Position numbers and translations under genes: made by a program. A stretch of DNA of 8,529 nt from Xanthomonas translucens pv. translucens DSM 18974 (GTDB taxonomy: Bacteria > Pseudomonadota > Gammaproteobacteria > Xanthomonadales > Xanthomonadaceae): assembly GCF_000331775.1 (NCBI RefSeq), contig NZ_CAPJ01000096.1:1-8529 (forward strand), read 5' to 3'. Under the pieces are notes generated by a model that was given only the letters and a program-made list of their open reading frames with translations, did not search any database and was not told where the DNA came from. This document shows positions 1 to 6,289 of the stretch, piece after piece (within the stretch, counting starts at the first letter, position 1; each line of letters begins with the position of its first letter).

Positions 1-800
1 GCGGCCAGCGCCAGTTGCGTGCACGGCGCCGGAATCGGATACGGCGCCTGGCAGCGGCGCAGCACCGCGATCAGCGCCGGATCGGCGATCACGCAGCCGA
101 TCCGCGCTGCGGCCAGCGCATGCGCCTTGGACAGCGTGCGCAGCACCGCCAGGTTGGCGTGGCGCGCCAGCAGCGTGCTCGCCGAGGGCATGTCGGAGAA
201 TTCGCCATAGGCCTCGTCGACCACCAGCAAGGCGCGCCCATGCAGGCGCTCGGCGGCACGTTCGATCTCGGCCAGCGGGATCGCCGCCCCGCTGGGATTG
301 CCCGGCGAACACAGGAACACCAGCTTGGCCATCTGGCTCAGCGCTGCCTCCACCACCGCATCGATGTCGGTGACCAGCCCAGCCGCGTCTTCGCGCAACG
401 GCACTTCGACGATGCGCGCATTTTGCAGCCGCGCGCACACCGCATACATGCCGAACACCGGCGGGGTGATCACGATCGCGTCGCGGCCCGGCTCGCACAG
501 CGCGCGCAGCAGCAGGTCGATGGCCTCGTCGCTGCCGCGGCCGAGCAGCACCTGCTCCGGCGCGCAGGCGTACAGCGACGCCAGCGCCGCACGCAACGCC
601 GGCGGCTGCGGATCCGGATAGCGGCGATTGCCGGCGTCGCGGTCGGCGGGATTGGCCCAGGCCGATTCGTTGGCGTTGAGCCAGATCTCGCCGCGCAGCG
701 CGCTGCTGCGCGCCGAGGAATAGCCGGCGAAGTCGCGCAGGTCGTGACGGACCAGCGCCAGCATCGAGCCCGGTCTCTGCGTCGCGTCCGCCGCGCTCAT
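1..800 (-). CDS. hisC: Histidinol-phosphate aminotransferase, N-terminal 266 residues (3' end outside window)
   Basis: PLP-dependent aminotransferase of histidine synthesis: converts imidazole-acetol phosphate plus glutamate to L-histidinol phosphate plus 2-oxoglutarate; cytoplasmic, fold type I. I translated it directly from the minus strand. It shows LNANESAW (41-48), [11 protein letters not shown] (87-97), PGNPSG (166-171), VVDEAYGEF (193-201; Asp195 should pair with the PLP pyridine nitrogen) and [13 protein letters not shown] (223-235; Lys225 is the expected Schiff-base lysine). The family is about 350-365 residues, so roughly 90-100 C-terminal residues lie beyond the left edge. The ATG at 800 overlaps the hisD stop (ATGA), and a GGAG at 809-812 sits 8 bases upstream, which supports this start over the ATG at codon 13. 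It is the fourth gene of the operon. The rest of the his genes would be expected beyond the window; that is inference. Confidence 0.95.
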   Translation of the reverse strand, partial: MSAADATQRPGSMLALVRHDLRDFAGYSSARSSALRGEIWLNANESAWANPADRDAGNRRYPDPQPPALRAALASLYACAPEQVLLGRGSDEAIDLLLRALCEPGRDAIVITPPVFGMYAVCARLQNARIVEVPLREDAAGLVTDIDAVVEAALSQMAKLVFLCSPGNPSGAAIPLAEIERAAERLHGRALLVVDEAYGEFSDMPSASTLLARHANLAVLRTLSKAHALAAARIGCVIADPALIAVLRRCQAPYPIPAPCTQLALA

Positions 801-2092
801 GCCGCCTTCTCCATCCGCAGCGCCACCGCATTGGCATGCGCGTCCAGGCCCTCGGCACGTGCCATGGTCACCGCGCAGGCGCCGATCGCGACGATGCCGG
901 CGCGGCTGGCGCTCTGCACGCTGACGAAGTTCTGGAAACTGGCGACGCTGACCCCGCTGTAGGCGCGCGCCGCACCGTTGGTCGGCAGCACGTGATTGGT
1001 GCCGCTGCAATAGTCGCCCAGCGCTTCCGGGGTGTAGTCGCCGAGGAACACCGAGCCGGCCGCCTCGACCCGCTCCAGCCAGGCGCGCGGCTCGCGCAGC
1101 GCCAGGATCAGGTGCTCGGGCGCGTAACGGTTGCTGATCGCGAACGCGTCCTCGAGCGTGCCGACCTGGATCAGCCGCGACGCGGCCAGCGCCTGGCGCG
1201 CGATCGACGCACGCGGCAGCGTCGCCAGCTGGCGCTCGATCTCGTCCTCGACCGCCTCGATCAGCTCGGCGCTGTCGGACAGCAGCAGCACCTGCGAATC
1301 CGGGCCATGCTCGGCCTGCGACAGCAGGTCAGCGGCGACGAACGCGGCATCGGCGCCGACGTCGGCGATCACCAGCACCTCGGACGGCCCGGCCGGCATG
1401 TCGATCGCCGCCACGCCGGCCTGCGCCAGCTGCTGCTTGGCCTCGGTGACGTAGCCGTTGCCCGGACCGAACAGCTTGTCGCAGGACGGCACCGAGGCAG
1501 TGCCGAAGCCCATCGCCGCAATCGCCTGCGCGCCGCCGAGCTTGAACACGCGATCCACGCCGGTCAGCTTGGCGGCGACCAGCACCGCCGGATCGGCCGA
1601 GCCGTCGGCGCGCGGCGGCGTGCACAGCACCACCTCCCGGCAGCCGGCCAGCGCCGCCGGCACGCACAGCATCAGCGCGGTGGACGGCAGCGGCGCGCTG
1701 CCGGCCGGCACGTACAGGCCGACCCGGCCGATCGGCCGGACCACCCGCTCGCAGACCACGCCCGGCGCGGTTTCCACCGCATAGGGTTGGGTCATGCCGG
1801 CGCGGTGAAAAGTCTCGATCCGCGCCGCGGCCTGCGCCATCGCCTCGCGCAGCACCGTCGGCACCGCCGCTTCGGCGGCGGCGAACTCGTCGGCGCCGAC
1901 TTCGAAACGCTGCAGCACCACGCCATCGAAACGCGCGGTGATCTCGCGCAATGCCGCATCGCCGCGGCTGCGTACGTCGTCCAGCAGCTGCGCCACCGCG
2001 GCGCGGGTCTGCGCGGCAACGGTCTGCGCCGGCCGGGTCAGGGCCTGCGTGCGCGCCTGCGCGTCGAGCGAATTCCAGTCCAGTCGGTTCAT
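797..2092 (-). CDS. hisD: Histidinol dehydrogenase
   Basis: Zinc-dependent, NAD-linked enzyme that oxidises L-histidinol in two steps, via histidinal, to L-histidine; cytoplasmic homodimer. The protein is 431 aa; E. coli HisD is 434. The known E. coli zinc ligands and catalytic pair are found at the same residue numbers here: Gln259 and His262 (in [10 protein letters not shown]), Asp360 (in [11 protein letters not shown]), His419 (in LDAHAN), and Glu326-His327 (in NRYAPEHL). The glycine-rich [12 protein letters not shown] lies at 208-219. The frame stays open upstream to 2677, but the start at 2092 is chosen because [10 protein letters not shown] matches the usual N-terminus and its ATG overlaps the hisG stop in an ATGA junction. 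A GGAG lies 11 bases upstream, inside hisG. The stop likewise overlaps the hisC start, so translation of the three genes is probably coupled. Confidence 0.98.
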   Translation of the reverse strand: MNRLDWNSLDAQARTQALTRPAQTVAAQTRAAVAQLLDDVRSRGDAALREITARFDGVVLQRFEVGADEFAAAEAAVPTVLREAMAQAAARIETFHRAGMTQPYAVETAPGVVCERVVRPIGRVGLYVPAGSAPLPSTALMLCVPAALAGCREVVLCTPPRADGSADPAVLVAAKLTGVDRVFKLGGAQAIAAMGFGTASVPSCDKLFGPGNGYVTEAKQQLAQAGVAAIDMPAGPSEVLVIADVGADAAFVAADLLSQAEHGPDSQVLLLSDSAELIEAVEDEIERQLATLPRASIARQALAASRLIQVGTLEDAFAISNRYAPEHLILALREPRAWLERVEAAGSVFLGDYTPEALGDYCSGTNHVLPTNGAARAYSGVSVASFQNFVSVQSASRAGIVAIGACAVTMARAEGLDAHANAVALRMEKAA

Positions 2093-3003
2093 GCCAGCGA
2101 GCGCTCCACGGTCAACACCATCAATCCCTGCGCACCGGCACGCTCCAGTTCCTCCATGCGCTGCCAGGTGATCGCGCCATGGCACATGGTCTGCAGCTGC
2201 AACGGGCCGTCGCCGTCGCCGGGCAGTTGCACCAGCGGATCGGCGTCGGGCAGCAGCCGGGTCAGTTCGGCGACGTGGTCGCGCGTGGCGCGGAACATCA
2301 GCAGCTTGCTGTCGCGCAGCTTGAGCACGCCGTCGAGCCGGCGCAGCAGCATCGCCGCCAGCCCGGCACGGGCGTCGCCCGGCTCGCGCACCGGCCCGGC
2401 CAGCACCGCCTCGCTTTCCAGCAGCGTCTCCACCGGCTTGAGCTGGTTGGCGGCCAGGGTGGCGCCGCTGGAGACCAGATCGCAGATCAGGTCGGCGGTG
2501 CCCAGGCGCGGCGCGATCTCCACCGAACCGGACAGCTCCACCACCTGCGCGTCGAGGCCGCGCGCCTGCAGCCAGTCCGCCAGCACCGCCGGATAGCTGG
2601 TGGCGATGCGCTTGCCCTGCAATTGTTCCGCGCCGGTCCATTCCCAGTTCTCGGGCACCGCCAGCATCAGCCGGCACTGGCCGAAGTTCAGCCCGCGCAG
2701 CGCGCGGTAGGCCTCGGGCAGGCCATTGCGGCGGCGCTCGCCGGCCTGCTCTTCCAACTCGTTGCGGCCGACGATACCGAAGTCGCAGACGCCGTCGGCG
2801 ATCAGCCCGGGGATGTCGTCGTCGCGCACCAGCAACAGGTCCACCGGCAGCGATTCGCCGTAGCAGAACAACTTGTCGCGGCTCTCGCGCCAGCTCAGCC
2901 CGCAGGCGGCCAGCACCGCCCGCGCCGGCTCGGCCAGGCGGCCGCTCTTCTGGATCGCGATACGCAGCCGGTCACGCGCCGGCGCTGCCAGGGAAGCACT
3001 CAT
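2089..3003 (-). CDS. hisG: ATP phosphoribosyltransferase, long (HisG-L) form
   Basis: Catalyses the first committed step of histidine synthesis, ATP plus PRPP to phosphoribosyl-ATP plus pyrophosphate; in long-form enzymes this step is feedback-inhibited by histidine. The protein is 304 aa (E. coli 299), so it is the hexameric long form and needs no HisZ partner. Visible are IAIQKSGRL (15-23) near the N-terminus, [13 protein letters not shown] (73-85), and the PRPP-binding loop [16 protein letters not shown] (171-186). The C-terminal segment from about 225 ([14 protein letters not shown] to the end) matches the ACT-like regulatory domain. The start ATG at 3003 lies 9 bases after the stop of the TrpR-like gene. 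Only a weak GAGA is seen upstream, so initiation may depend on translation of the preceding gene. The stop overlaps the hisD start by 4 bases. Confidence 0.97.
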   Translation of the reverse strand: MSASLAAPARDRLRIAIQKSGRLAEPARAVLAACGLSWRESRDKLFCYGESLPVDLLLVRDDDIPGLIADGVCDFGIVGRNELEEQAGERRRNGLPEAYRALRGLNFGQCRLMLAVPENWEWTGAEQLQGKRIATSYPAVLADWLQARGLDAQVVELSGSVEIAPRLGTADLICDLVSSGATLAANQLKPVETLLESEAVLAGPVREPGDARAGLAAMLLRRLDGVLKLRDSKLLMFRATRDHVAELTRLLPDADPLVQLPGDGDGPLQLQTMCHGAITWQRMEELERAGAQGLMVLTVERSLA

Positions 3004-3012
3004 CAGGACATC

Positions 3013-3339
3013 TCAATGGGAATCGGAGGGGCGCGCCGCTTGCCGGCGCAGCGCCGTGGCATAGCCGCCGGCGCCGTATTCCATGGTCCGCGCGACGCGG
3101 CCGATGGTGGTGACGCTGACCTGGGTCAGCTCGTGGATTTCGCGGTACGGCACGCCCTTGAGCAGCAGCGGCACCACCCGCCAGCGGTCGGACATCGCCT
3201 CCAGCTCGGCCGGCGTGCACAGGTCCTGCAGGAACGCGGCAACCTCCTGCGGCTTGCTCAGGTGGGCCAGAGCGCGCGACAGCGCCTTGAACGAGGGGTC
3301 ACTGTCGCGATCGGGTTGCGTGGAAGGTCGTTGTTTCAT
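3013..3339 (-). CDS. TrpR-like (YerC/YecD family) transcriptional regulator, first gene of the his operon
   Basis: A 108-aa DNA-binding protein of the TrpR superfamily, YerC/YecD subgroup. The core CTPAELEAMSDRWRVVPLLL (41-60) followed by KGVPYREIHELTQVSV (61-76) and TTIGRVARTMEYGAGGY (77-93) is the family hallmark: a helix-turn-helix at roughly 57-88 ending in the typical YGxGGY. The first 20 residues are polar and probably disordered. It is the promoter-proximal gene of the operon, 9 bases before hisG, which suggests a repressor of his genes, possibly with histidine as corepressor. Function and ligand are inferred; relatives in Gram-positives have been linked to histidine regulation by comparative genomics. 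A palindrome overlapping the predicted promoter starts 7 bases before its ATG. No clear Shine-Dalgarno is visible and the predicted leader is only about 20 nt. No alternative start in the first 20 codons looks better. Confidence 0.9.
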   Translation of the reverse strand: MKQRPSTQPDRDSDPSFKALSRALAHLSKPQEVAAFLQDLCTPAELEAMSDRWRVVPLLLKGVPYREIHELTQVSVTTIGRVARTMEYGAGGYATALRRQAARPSDSH

Positions 3340-3345
3340 TGCGAC

Positions 3346-3369
3346 AATGTAATAGCGTGTTAGTACATT
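3346..3369. promoter_or_regulatory. Candidate operator: 24-bp dyad overlapping the his promoter -10 and start site
   Basis: The arms AATGTA (3346-3351) and TACATT (3364-3369) are perfect inverted repeats about a centre at 3357.5. Inner pairs continue (TA/TA, C/G), so 9 of 12 positions match; three more outer pairs, GCG at 3341-3343 and CGC at 3372-3374, also match. The site is strikingly AT-rich for this genome. One half-site read on the minus strand, TGTACTAA, resembles the GTACTAGT half-site of E. coli TrpR operators. It covers the predicted -10 and start site, which is the right place for autorepression by the TrpR-like protein encoded 7 bases downstream. Binding is inferred. Confidence 0.55.
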
Positions 3370-3394
3370 AGCGCGACTGGACAGGCCGGGTCAA
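3367..3394 (-). promoter_or_regulatory. Candidate sigma70 promoter of the trpR-like/his operon
   Basis: On the minus strand, TTGACC (3394-3389; 5 of 6 match to TTGACA) is followed after 16 bases by GCTAAT (3372-3367; 4 of 6 match to TATAAT). This predicts transcription starting near 3360, about 20 bases before the regulator ATG. That leaves no room for a leader peptide with a histidine-codon run. This is a pattern match only. Confidence 0.5.
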
Positions 3395-3460
3395 GCCGCG
3401 GCGGGCGGGCGTTGCGTGGAGGTGTTCGATCGCTGATGGGCACGGGGCCGCCATGCCTTC

Positions 3461-3526
3461 TGTCGCGGCTGAAGCCTCCTACAAAAGCGCACGCCGCCCC
3501 CTGTAGGGGCGGCTTCAGCCGCGACA
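3461..3526. repeat. Inverted pair of REP-like palindromic elements (GTAG type)
   Basis: The unit at 3502-3526 begins TGTAG and contains GCGGC-TTCA-GCCGC, a 5-bp stem with a 4-base loop, then GACA. A second copy lies in inverse orientation at 3461-3483; the two share a perfect 16-base arm, TGTCGCGGCTGAAGCC, while the inner part of the left copy has lost 2 bases. An 18-base spacer separates them. The GTAG next to a stem-loop is typical of REP elements mobilised by RAYT transposases in Stenotrophomonas and relatives. No transposase gene is present here. Confidence 0.8.
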
Positions 3527-3620
3527 GGCACTCACACCCATCGCATAGGTTCAAGGGCGCCGGCACCGCTCCGGTCGCCTGATTGCAGGCGGCGAACGCG
3601 CATTGCGCTCATCGTTGCGC

Positions 3621-3675
3621 GAGCGGCTTCAATAGCGGCAGGCTCTGGTCATCTGCGTCGCGACTGAAGTCGCTC
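3621..3675. repeat. Second, degenerate inverted pair of REP-like elements
   Basis: The element at 3657-3675 on the minus strand reads GAGCGACTTCAGTCGCGAC, with a GCGACT-TC-AGTCGC hairpin. The plus-strand sequence at 3621-3639, GAGCGGCTTCAATAGCGGC, matches it at 15 of 19 positions in inverse orientation. Both are variants of the core in the 3461-3526 pair. The GTAG end has decayed, and this pair looks older than the first. It lies about 60 bases beyond the hisS stop. Confidence 0.6.
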
Positions 3676-3735
3676 CCATACGGGACACGCGGCGCGACCA
3701 TCCAGGTTGCGCCACGCCAGGCCCGGCAAGCCCGC

Positions 3736-5133
3736 TCAGGGCATGACCTTGGCCTGCTCCAGCTCGACCAGCAGGGTGCTGGCCAGCTCATCGCGGGCGA
3801 CCTCGAACTGCTGCTCGCGTACCAGGTCCTTGACCGCGACCACGCCGCGCGCCAGCTCGTCGTCGCCGGCCAGCACCACGAAGCGGATGCCGGCGCGCGC
3901 GGCGTACTGGAACTGCTTGCCGACCTTCTTCGGCTCCATCTGCACTTCGGTGTTGATGCCGCCGACGCGCAGGCGCCGGGCGATGTCCAGCGCGTCGTCC
4001 AGCTTGGCCTCGTCCATCAGCGCCACCATCGCCTGCACGCTGCTGGAGGCGATGCCGTCGATCAACCCGGCCTCGCGCAGCTGCCAGAACAAGCGGGTCA
4101 GGCCGATGGAAATGCCCACGCCCGGCAGCCTAGATTTGCTGTAGTGGCTGGCCAGGTCCTCGTAGCGTCCGCCCGAGCAGATCGAGCCGATCTGCGGGTA
4201 GTCGGTCAGCAGGGTCTCGTAGACGGTGCCGGTGTAGTAGTCCAGGCCGCGGGCGATGGAGAAGTTCAGGCAGTAGGCGGTTTCCGGCACGCCCAGCGCC
4301 TTGACCAGGGCCAGCACTTCGCGCAGCTCGGCCACGCCCTCGCGCAGCGTGGCGCTGGCCTCGGCCGCCGCGGCCAGCGCATCCAGCCGCGCCAGCGCGT
4401 CGTCATGGCCGCTGGAGCGCACCGCGACGAAGGCCAGGATCCGCTCGACCTGCTCGGCCGGGATGTCGAAACCCTCCCCGGCCAGCGTCTCGCGCACGTA
4501 GTCGGCGCCGCGCTTGTCGAGCTTGTCGACCTCGCGCAGCACCGCCAGCTGGCGCTCGCCCTCGGCAACGCCCAGACTCTCGAAGAAACCGCGCATCAGC
4601 TTGCGGTTGTTCAACTGCACCGCGAACGCGCCGATGCGCAGTTCGGCGAACACCGCGTGGATCACCGCCAGCACTTCGGCGTCGTAGCGGATGCTCAACG
4701 CGTCTTTGCCGATCACGTCGATGTCGCACTGGTAGAACTCGCGGAAACGGCCACGCTGGGCACGCTCGCCGCGGTACACGCGCTGCATCTGATAGCGGCG
4801 GAACGGGAAGCTCAGTTCATGCTCGTGTTCGGCCACGTAACGCGCCAGCGGCACGGTCAGGTCGAAGCGCAAGGCCAGCTCCGGCAAGCCACCCTCGCCG
4901 CTGGCCTCGGCATTGGCCAGCGCGCCGGTGGATTGCACGAAATACACCTGGCGCTCGGTCTCCCCGCCGGACTTGGTCAGCAGCACGTCGGACAGTTCGA
5001 ACACCGGCGTCTCCACCGGCAGGAACCCGAACCGCTCGTAATTGCGGCGGATGACGTCCAGCATGCGCTGGAACGCGATCTGCTCGCGCGGCAGCAATTC
5101 CATGATGCCGGGCGGCGTACGGGGCTTGATCAC
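3736..5133 (-). CDS. hisS: Histidyl-tRNA synthetase (class II)
   Basis: Charges tRNA-His with histidine using ATP; cytoplasmic class II homodimer. At 465 aa it is longer than E. coli HisRS (424). Motif 2 is [19 protein letters not shown] (119-137). The histidine-binding signature is [13 protein letters not shown] (294-306), followed by CSGGRYEDL (319-327), and motif 3 is [11 protein letters not shown] (338-348). The anticodon-binding domain is roughly 370-455. [13 protein letters not shown] (87-99) and [12 protein letters not shown] (131-142) resemble the eukaryotic/archaeal type more than the E. coli type (which has ALRPEGTA). Start choice: a GTG at 5133 has AGGAG (5142-5146) 8 bases upstream and gives MIKPRTPPG, whereas the in-frame TTG at 5139 leaves only 2 bases to that site. 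It stands alone on its strand, divergent from the FNR-type gene. Confidence 0.96.
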   Translation of the reverse strand: MIKPRTPPGIMELLPREQIAFQRMLDVIRRNYERFGFLPVETPVFELSDVLLTKSGGETERQVYFVQSTGALANAEASGEGGLPELALRFDLTVPLARYVAEHEHELSFPFRRYQMQRVYRGERAQRGRFREFYQCDIDVIGKDALSIRYDAEVLAVIHAVFAELRIGAFAVQLNNRKLMRGFFESLGVAEGERQLAVLREVDKLDKRGADYVRETLAGEGFDIPAEQVERILAFVAVRSSGHDDALARLDALAAAAEASATLREGVAELREVLALVKALGVPETAYCLNFSIARGLDYYTGTVYETLLTDYPQIGSICSGGRYEDLASHYSKSRLPGVGISIGLTRLFWQLREAGLIDGIASSSVQAMVALMDEAKLDDALDIARRLRVGGINTEVQMEPKKVGKQFQYAARAGIRFVVLAGDDELARGVVAVKDLVREQQFEVARDELASTLLVELEQAKVMP

Positions 5134-5141
5134 GTGCAAAA

Positions 5142-5146
5142 CTCCT
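5142..5146 (-). promoter_or_regulatory. hisS ribosome binding site deciding a GTG start
   Basis: AGGAG on the minus strand, 8 bases before the GTG at 5133 but only 2 bases before an in-frame TTG at 5139. The spacing favours GTG. Confidence 0.75.
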
Positions 5147-5169
5147 GCGTCTTAAGGGCAAACAGACGC
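5147..5169 (-). promoter_or_regulatory. Inverted repeat in the hisS leader next to the Shine-Dalgarno
   Basis: On the minus strand, GCGTCT (5169-5164) and AGACGC (5152-5147) form a 6-bp stem with an 11-base loop. It ends directly against AGGAG and, if the -10 below is correct, starts within a few bases of the 5' end of the mRNA. It could stabilise or gate the ribosome binding site. Function is unproven. Confidence 0.4.
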
Positions 5170-5171
5170 CA

Positions 5172-5177
5172 ATTCTA
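5172..5177 (-). promoter_or_regulatory. Candidate -10 element of the hisS promoter
   Basis: TAGAAT on the minus strand matches TATAAT at 5 of 6 positions and predicts a start near 5165, about 32 bases before the GTG. No good -35 is visible 16-18 bases upstream. Confidence 0.35.
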
Positions 5178-5209
5178 GCCGTACTGGGATGCCGGCGATC
5201 GTATCGGCG

Positions 5210-5215
5210 TATCAT
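5210..5215 (+). promoter_or_regulatory. Candidate -10 element of the FNR-type regulator gene
   Basis: TATCAT matches TATAAT at 5 of 6 positions and predicts transcription from about 5222. The in-frame ATG at 5189 would then be upstream of the transcript, favouring the ATG at 5246 (or 5273). No convincing -35 and no TTGAT-N4-ATCAA FNR site was found between the two divergent genes. Confidence 0.3.
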
Positions 5216-5245
5216 CCGGGGGTGCCAACTCCGCCCGTCAAGCGC

Positions 5246-6001
5246 ATGCACCGGACCGTCCCCGGCTTCGCCATGCCCTATGTCGAAACGGCCGCGGCCC
5301 GCGATCCGAACGCGCACGAGTGCCTGCATTGCGCCGTGCGCCATCTGGCGATCTGTTCGGCGCTGGCCTGCGACGAGGTGCAGGCGCTGGAGCGGGTGAC
5401 GACCTCGCTGGCTTACGCGGCCGGTGCCACCCTGGTCCGCAGCGGCGAGGCGCGGCAGTCGGTCTATACCGTCACCTCCGGCGCACTGCGCCTGGTCCGC
5501 ACCCTGGCCGACGGCCGCCGCCAGGTGGTCGGCTTCGTGCTGCCGGGCGACTACGTGGGCCTGAGCGAATCGGCGAAATACCGCAACGACCTCGAAGCGA
5601 TCGCCGACAGCCGCGTGTGCCGGGTTTCGGTGGTGCAGATGCGGCTGCTGCGCACGCAATACCCGCAGCTGGAGCGCAAGCTGTTGCAGCGCGCCTGCCT
5701 GGAGCTGGACGCGGCACAGGATGCGGCACTGTCGCTGGCACGCCTGCAGCCGATGGAAAAGCTCGCCGACTTCCTGCTCAAGCTGGCGGCGCGCACCGCC
5801 AGCCGAGGCGATCCCGGCAACACGGTGACCTTGATGATGGGCCGCGGCGACATCGCCGACCATCTCGGCCTGACCATGGAAACGGTCAGCCGCAGCTTCA
5901 CCAAGCTGCGCCAGCAAGGCCTGATCGCGCTGCCGCAGCTGCACGTGGTCGAGATCCGCGACTTCGCCGCCTTGCACCGGCTGGCGTCCGTCGAAGAGTG
6001 A
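5246..6001 (+). CDS. FNR-type (Crp/Fnr family) transcriptional regulator with CX2CX7C iron-sulfur motif
   Basis: A 251-aa regulator (E. coli FNR 250) expected to sense oxygen through a [4Fe-4S] cluster and to activate genes for low-oxygen respiration. N-terminal cysteines 26, 29 and 37 are spaced CX2CX7C (ECLHCAVRHLAIC), as in FnrN/FixK1-type proteins rather than the CX2CX5C of E. coli FNR. The fourth ligand is probably Cys125 (ADSRVCRV). The cyclic-nucleotide-binding-like beta-barrel spans about 45-130 and the dimerisation helix about 135-185. The helix-turn-helix RGDIADHLGLTMETVSRSF has Glu212, Ser215 and Arg216, the E-xx-SR pattern that reads TTGAT half-sites. Start is uncertain: ATGs at 5189, 5246 and 5273 and a GTG at 5222 are in frame and none has a good Shine-Dalgarno. 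5246 fits the family length and the candidate -10. It is divergent from hisS. It is not the CRP-like Clp of Xanthomonas, which lacks these cysteines. Confidence 0.9.
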   Translation: MHRTVPGFAMPYVETAAARDPNAHECLHCAVRHLAICSALACDEVQALERVTTSLAYAAGATLVRSGEARQSVYTVTSGALRLVRTLADGRRQVVGFVLPGDYVGLSESAKYRNDLEAIADSRVCRVSVVQMRLLRTQYPQLERKLLQRACLELDAAQDAALSLARLQPMEKLADFLLKLAARTASRGDPGNTVTLMMGRGDIADHLGLTMETVSRSFTKLRQQGLIALPQLHVVEIRDFAALHRLASVEE

Positions 6002-6014
6002 GCCGATGCACGCA

Positions 6015-6029
6015 GGCGATTTTTTCGCC
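6015..6029 (+). terminator. Short hairpin after the FNR-type gene
   Basis: GGCGA (6015-6019) and TCGCC (6025-6029) with an all-T loop, 13 bases after the stop. No T-run follows the stem, so it is at best a weak terminator. Confidence 0.3.
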
Positions 6030-6069
6030 AGCCCCTAGCTAGGCCTTGCACCACAGCGCCCGCAGCGAC

Positions 6070-6078
6070 TTATCCACA
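6070..6078 (+). promoter_or_regulatory. DnaA box, perfect consensus
   Basis: TTATCCACA matches the E. coli DnaA-box consensus exactly. In such GC-rich DNA an exact 9-mer of this AT-rich sequence is unlikely at any given place, and it is paired with a second box. Confidence 0.65.
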
Positions 6079-6106
6079 CGTTTCCAGGGCAACGCTCCAC
6101 ATGCGC

Positions 6107-6115
6107 TGTGGACAA
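6107..6115 (-). promoter_or_regulatory. DnaA box, one mismatch, facing the first
   Basis: TGTGGACAA on the plus strand, that is TTGTCCACA on the minus strand, differs from the consensus at one position. It lies 28 bases from the box at 6070-6078 in inverted orientation. A weaker partial match (TCCACA) lies between them at about 6096-6101. Confidence 0.55.
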
Positions 6116-6277
6116 CCGCGCTGCCGAGGCGGCGACGGGCCGACGCGCCGGCGACGCCCGCCGGCGTATTCGATGAATGCTTCAGGCCGCGGCCGCACCC
6201 TGCCCCGCGTCCAGGCATAGACTTGCAGCCGCAACACACCTGCGGCGCCGCCGCGGTGCCGGTGGGGGGAACCATAC

Positions 6278-6282
6278 GGGAG
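6278..6282 (+). promoter_or_regulatory. Ribosome binding site of the 106-aa gene
   Basis: GGGAG, 7 bases before the ATG at 6290; it supports both the gene and this start. Confidence 0.75.
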
Positions 6283-6289
6283 TGCAACC

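Larger units (their letters stand above)
3340..3735. other. Intergenic spacer between the his operon promoter and the hisS 3' end
   Basis: 396 bp without a supported gene. The right-hand part, as seen from the his promoter, contains two inverted pairs of REP-like palindromes, and the left end holds the his promoter and dyad. No hairpin followed by a T-run is seen downstream of hisS (minus strand), so the palindromes may be the only RNA structure available to end or stabilise the hisS transcript. Short frames across it are translations of the palindromes and have no coding support. Confidence 0.8.
6002..6289. other. Spacer between the FNR-type gene and the 106-aa gene
   Basis: 288 bp. In order it contains the hairpin at 6015-6029, a perfect 10-bp palindrome CCTAGCTAGG (6034-6043), two facing DnaA boxes, then a very GC-rich stretch (about 6120-6210) and the ribosome binding site of the next gene. 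I could not find a convincing sigma70 promoter for the downstream gene; TAGACT at 6218-6223 is only a weak -10 candidate. Confidence 0.7.

Noticed and set aside
836..2596. 586-codon plus-strand open frame opposite hisD/hisG
   Set aside because: Antisense of two well-supported enzymes. Arginine/glutamine/histidine-rich, low-complexity translation typical of GC-rich shadow frames.
1951..3363. 470-codon plus-strand open frame opposite hisG and the regulator
   Set aside because: Shadow of real minus-strand genes; no ribosome binding site or domain.
3360..3566. 68-aa minus-strand frame before the regulator
   Set aside because: Mostly a translation of the REP-like palindromes and of the his promoter region.
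3583..5178. 531-codon plus-strand open frame opposite hisS
   Set aside because: Antisense of hisS with the same shadow composition; no recognisable domain.
5140..5245. FNR-binding site in the hisS/FNR divergent region
   Set aside because: No sequence close to TTGAT-N4-ATCAA could be found there.
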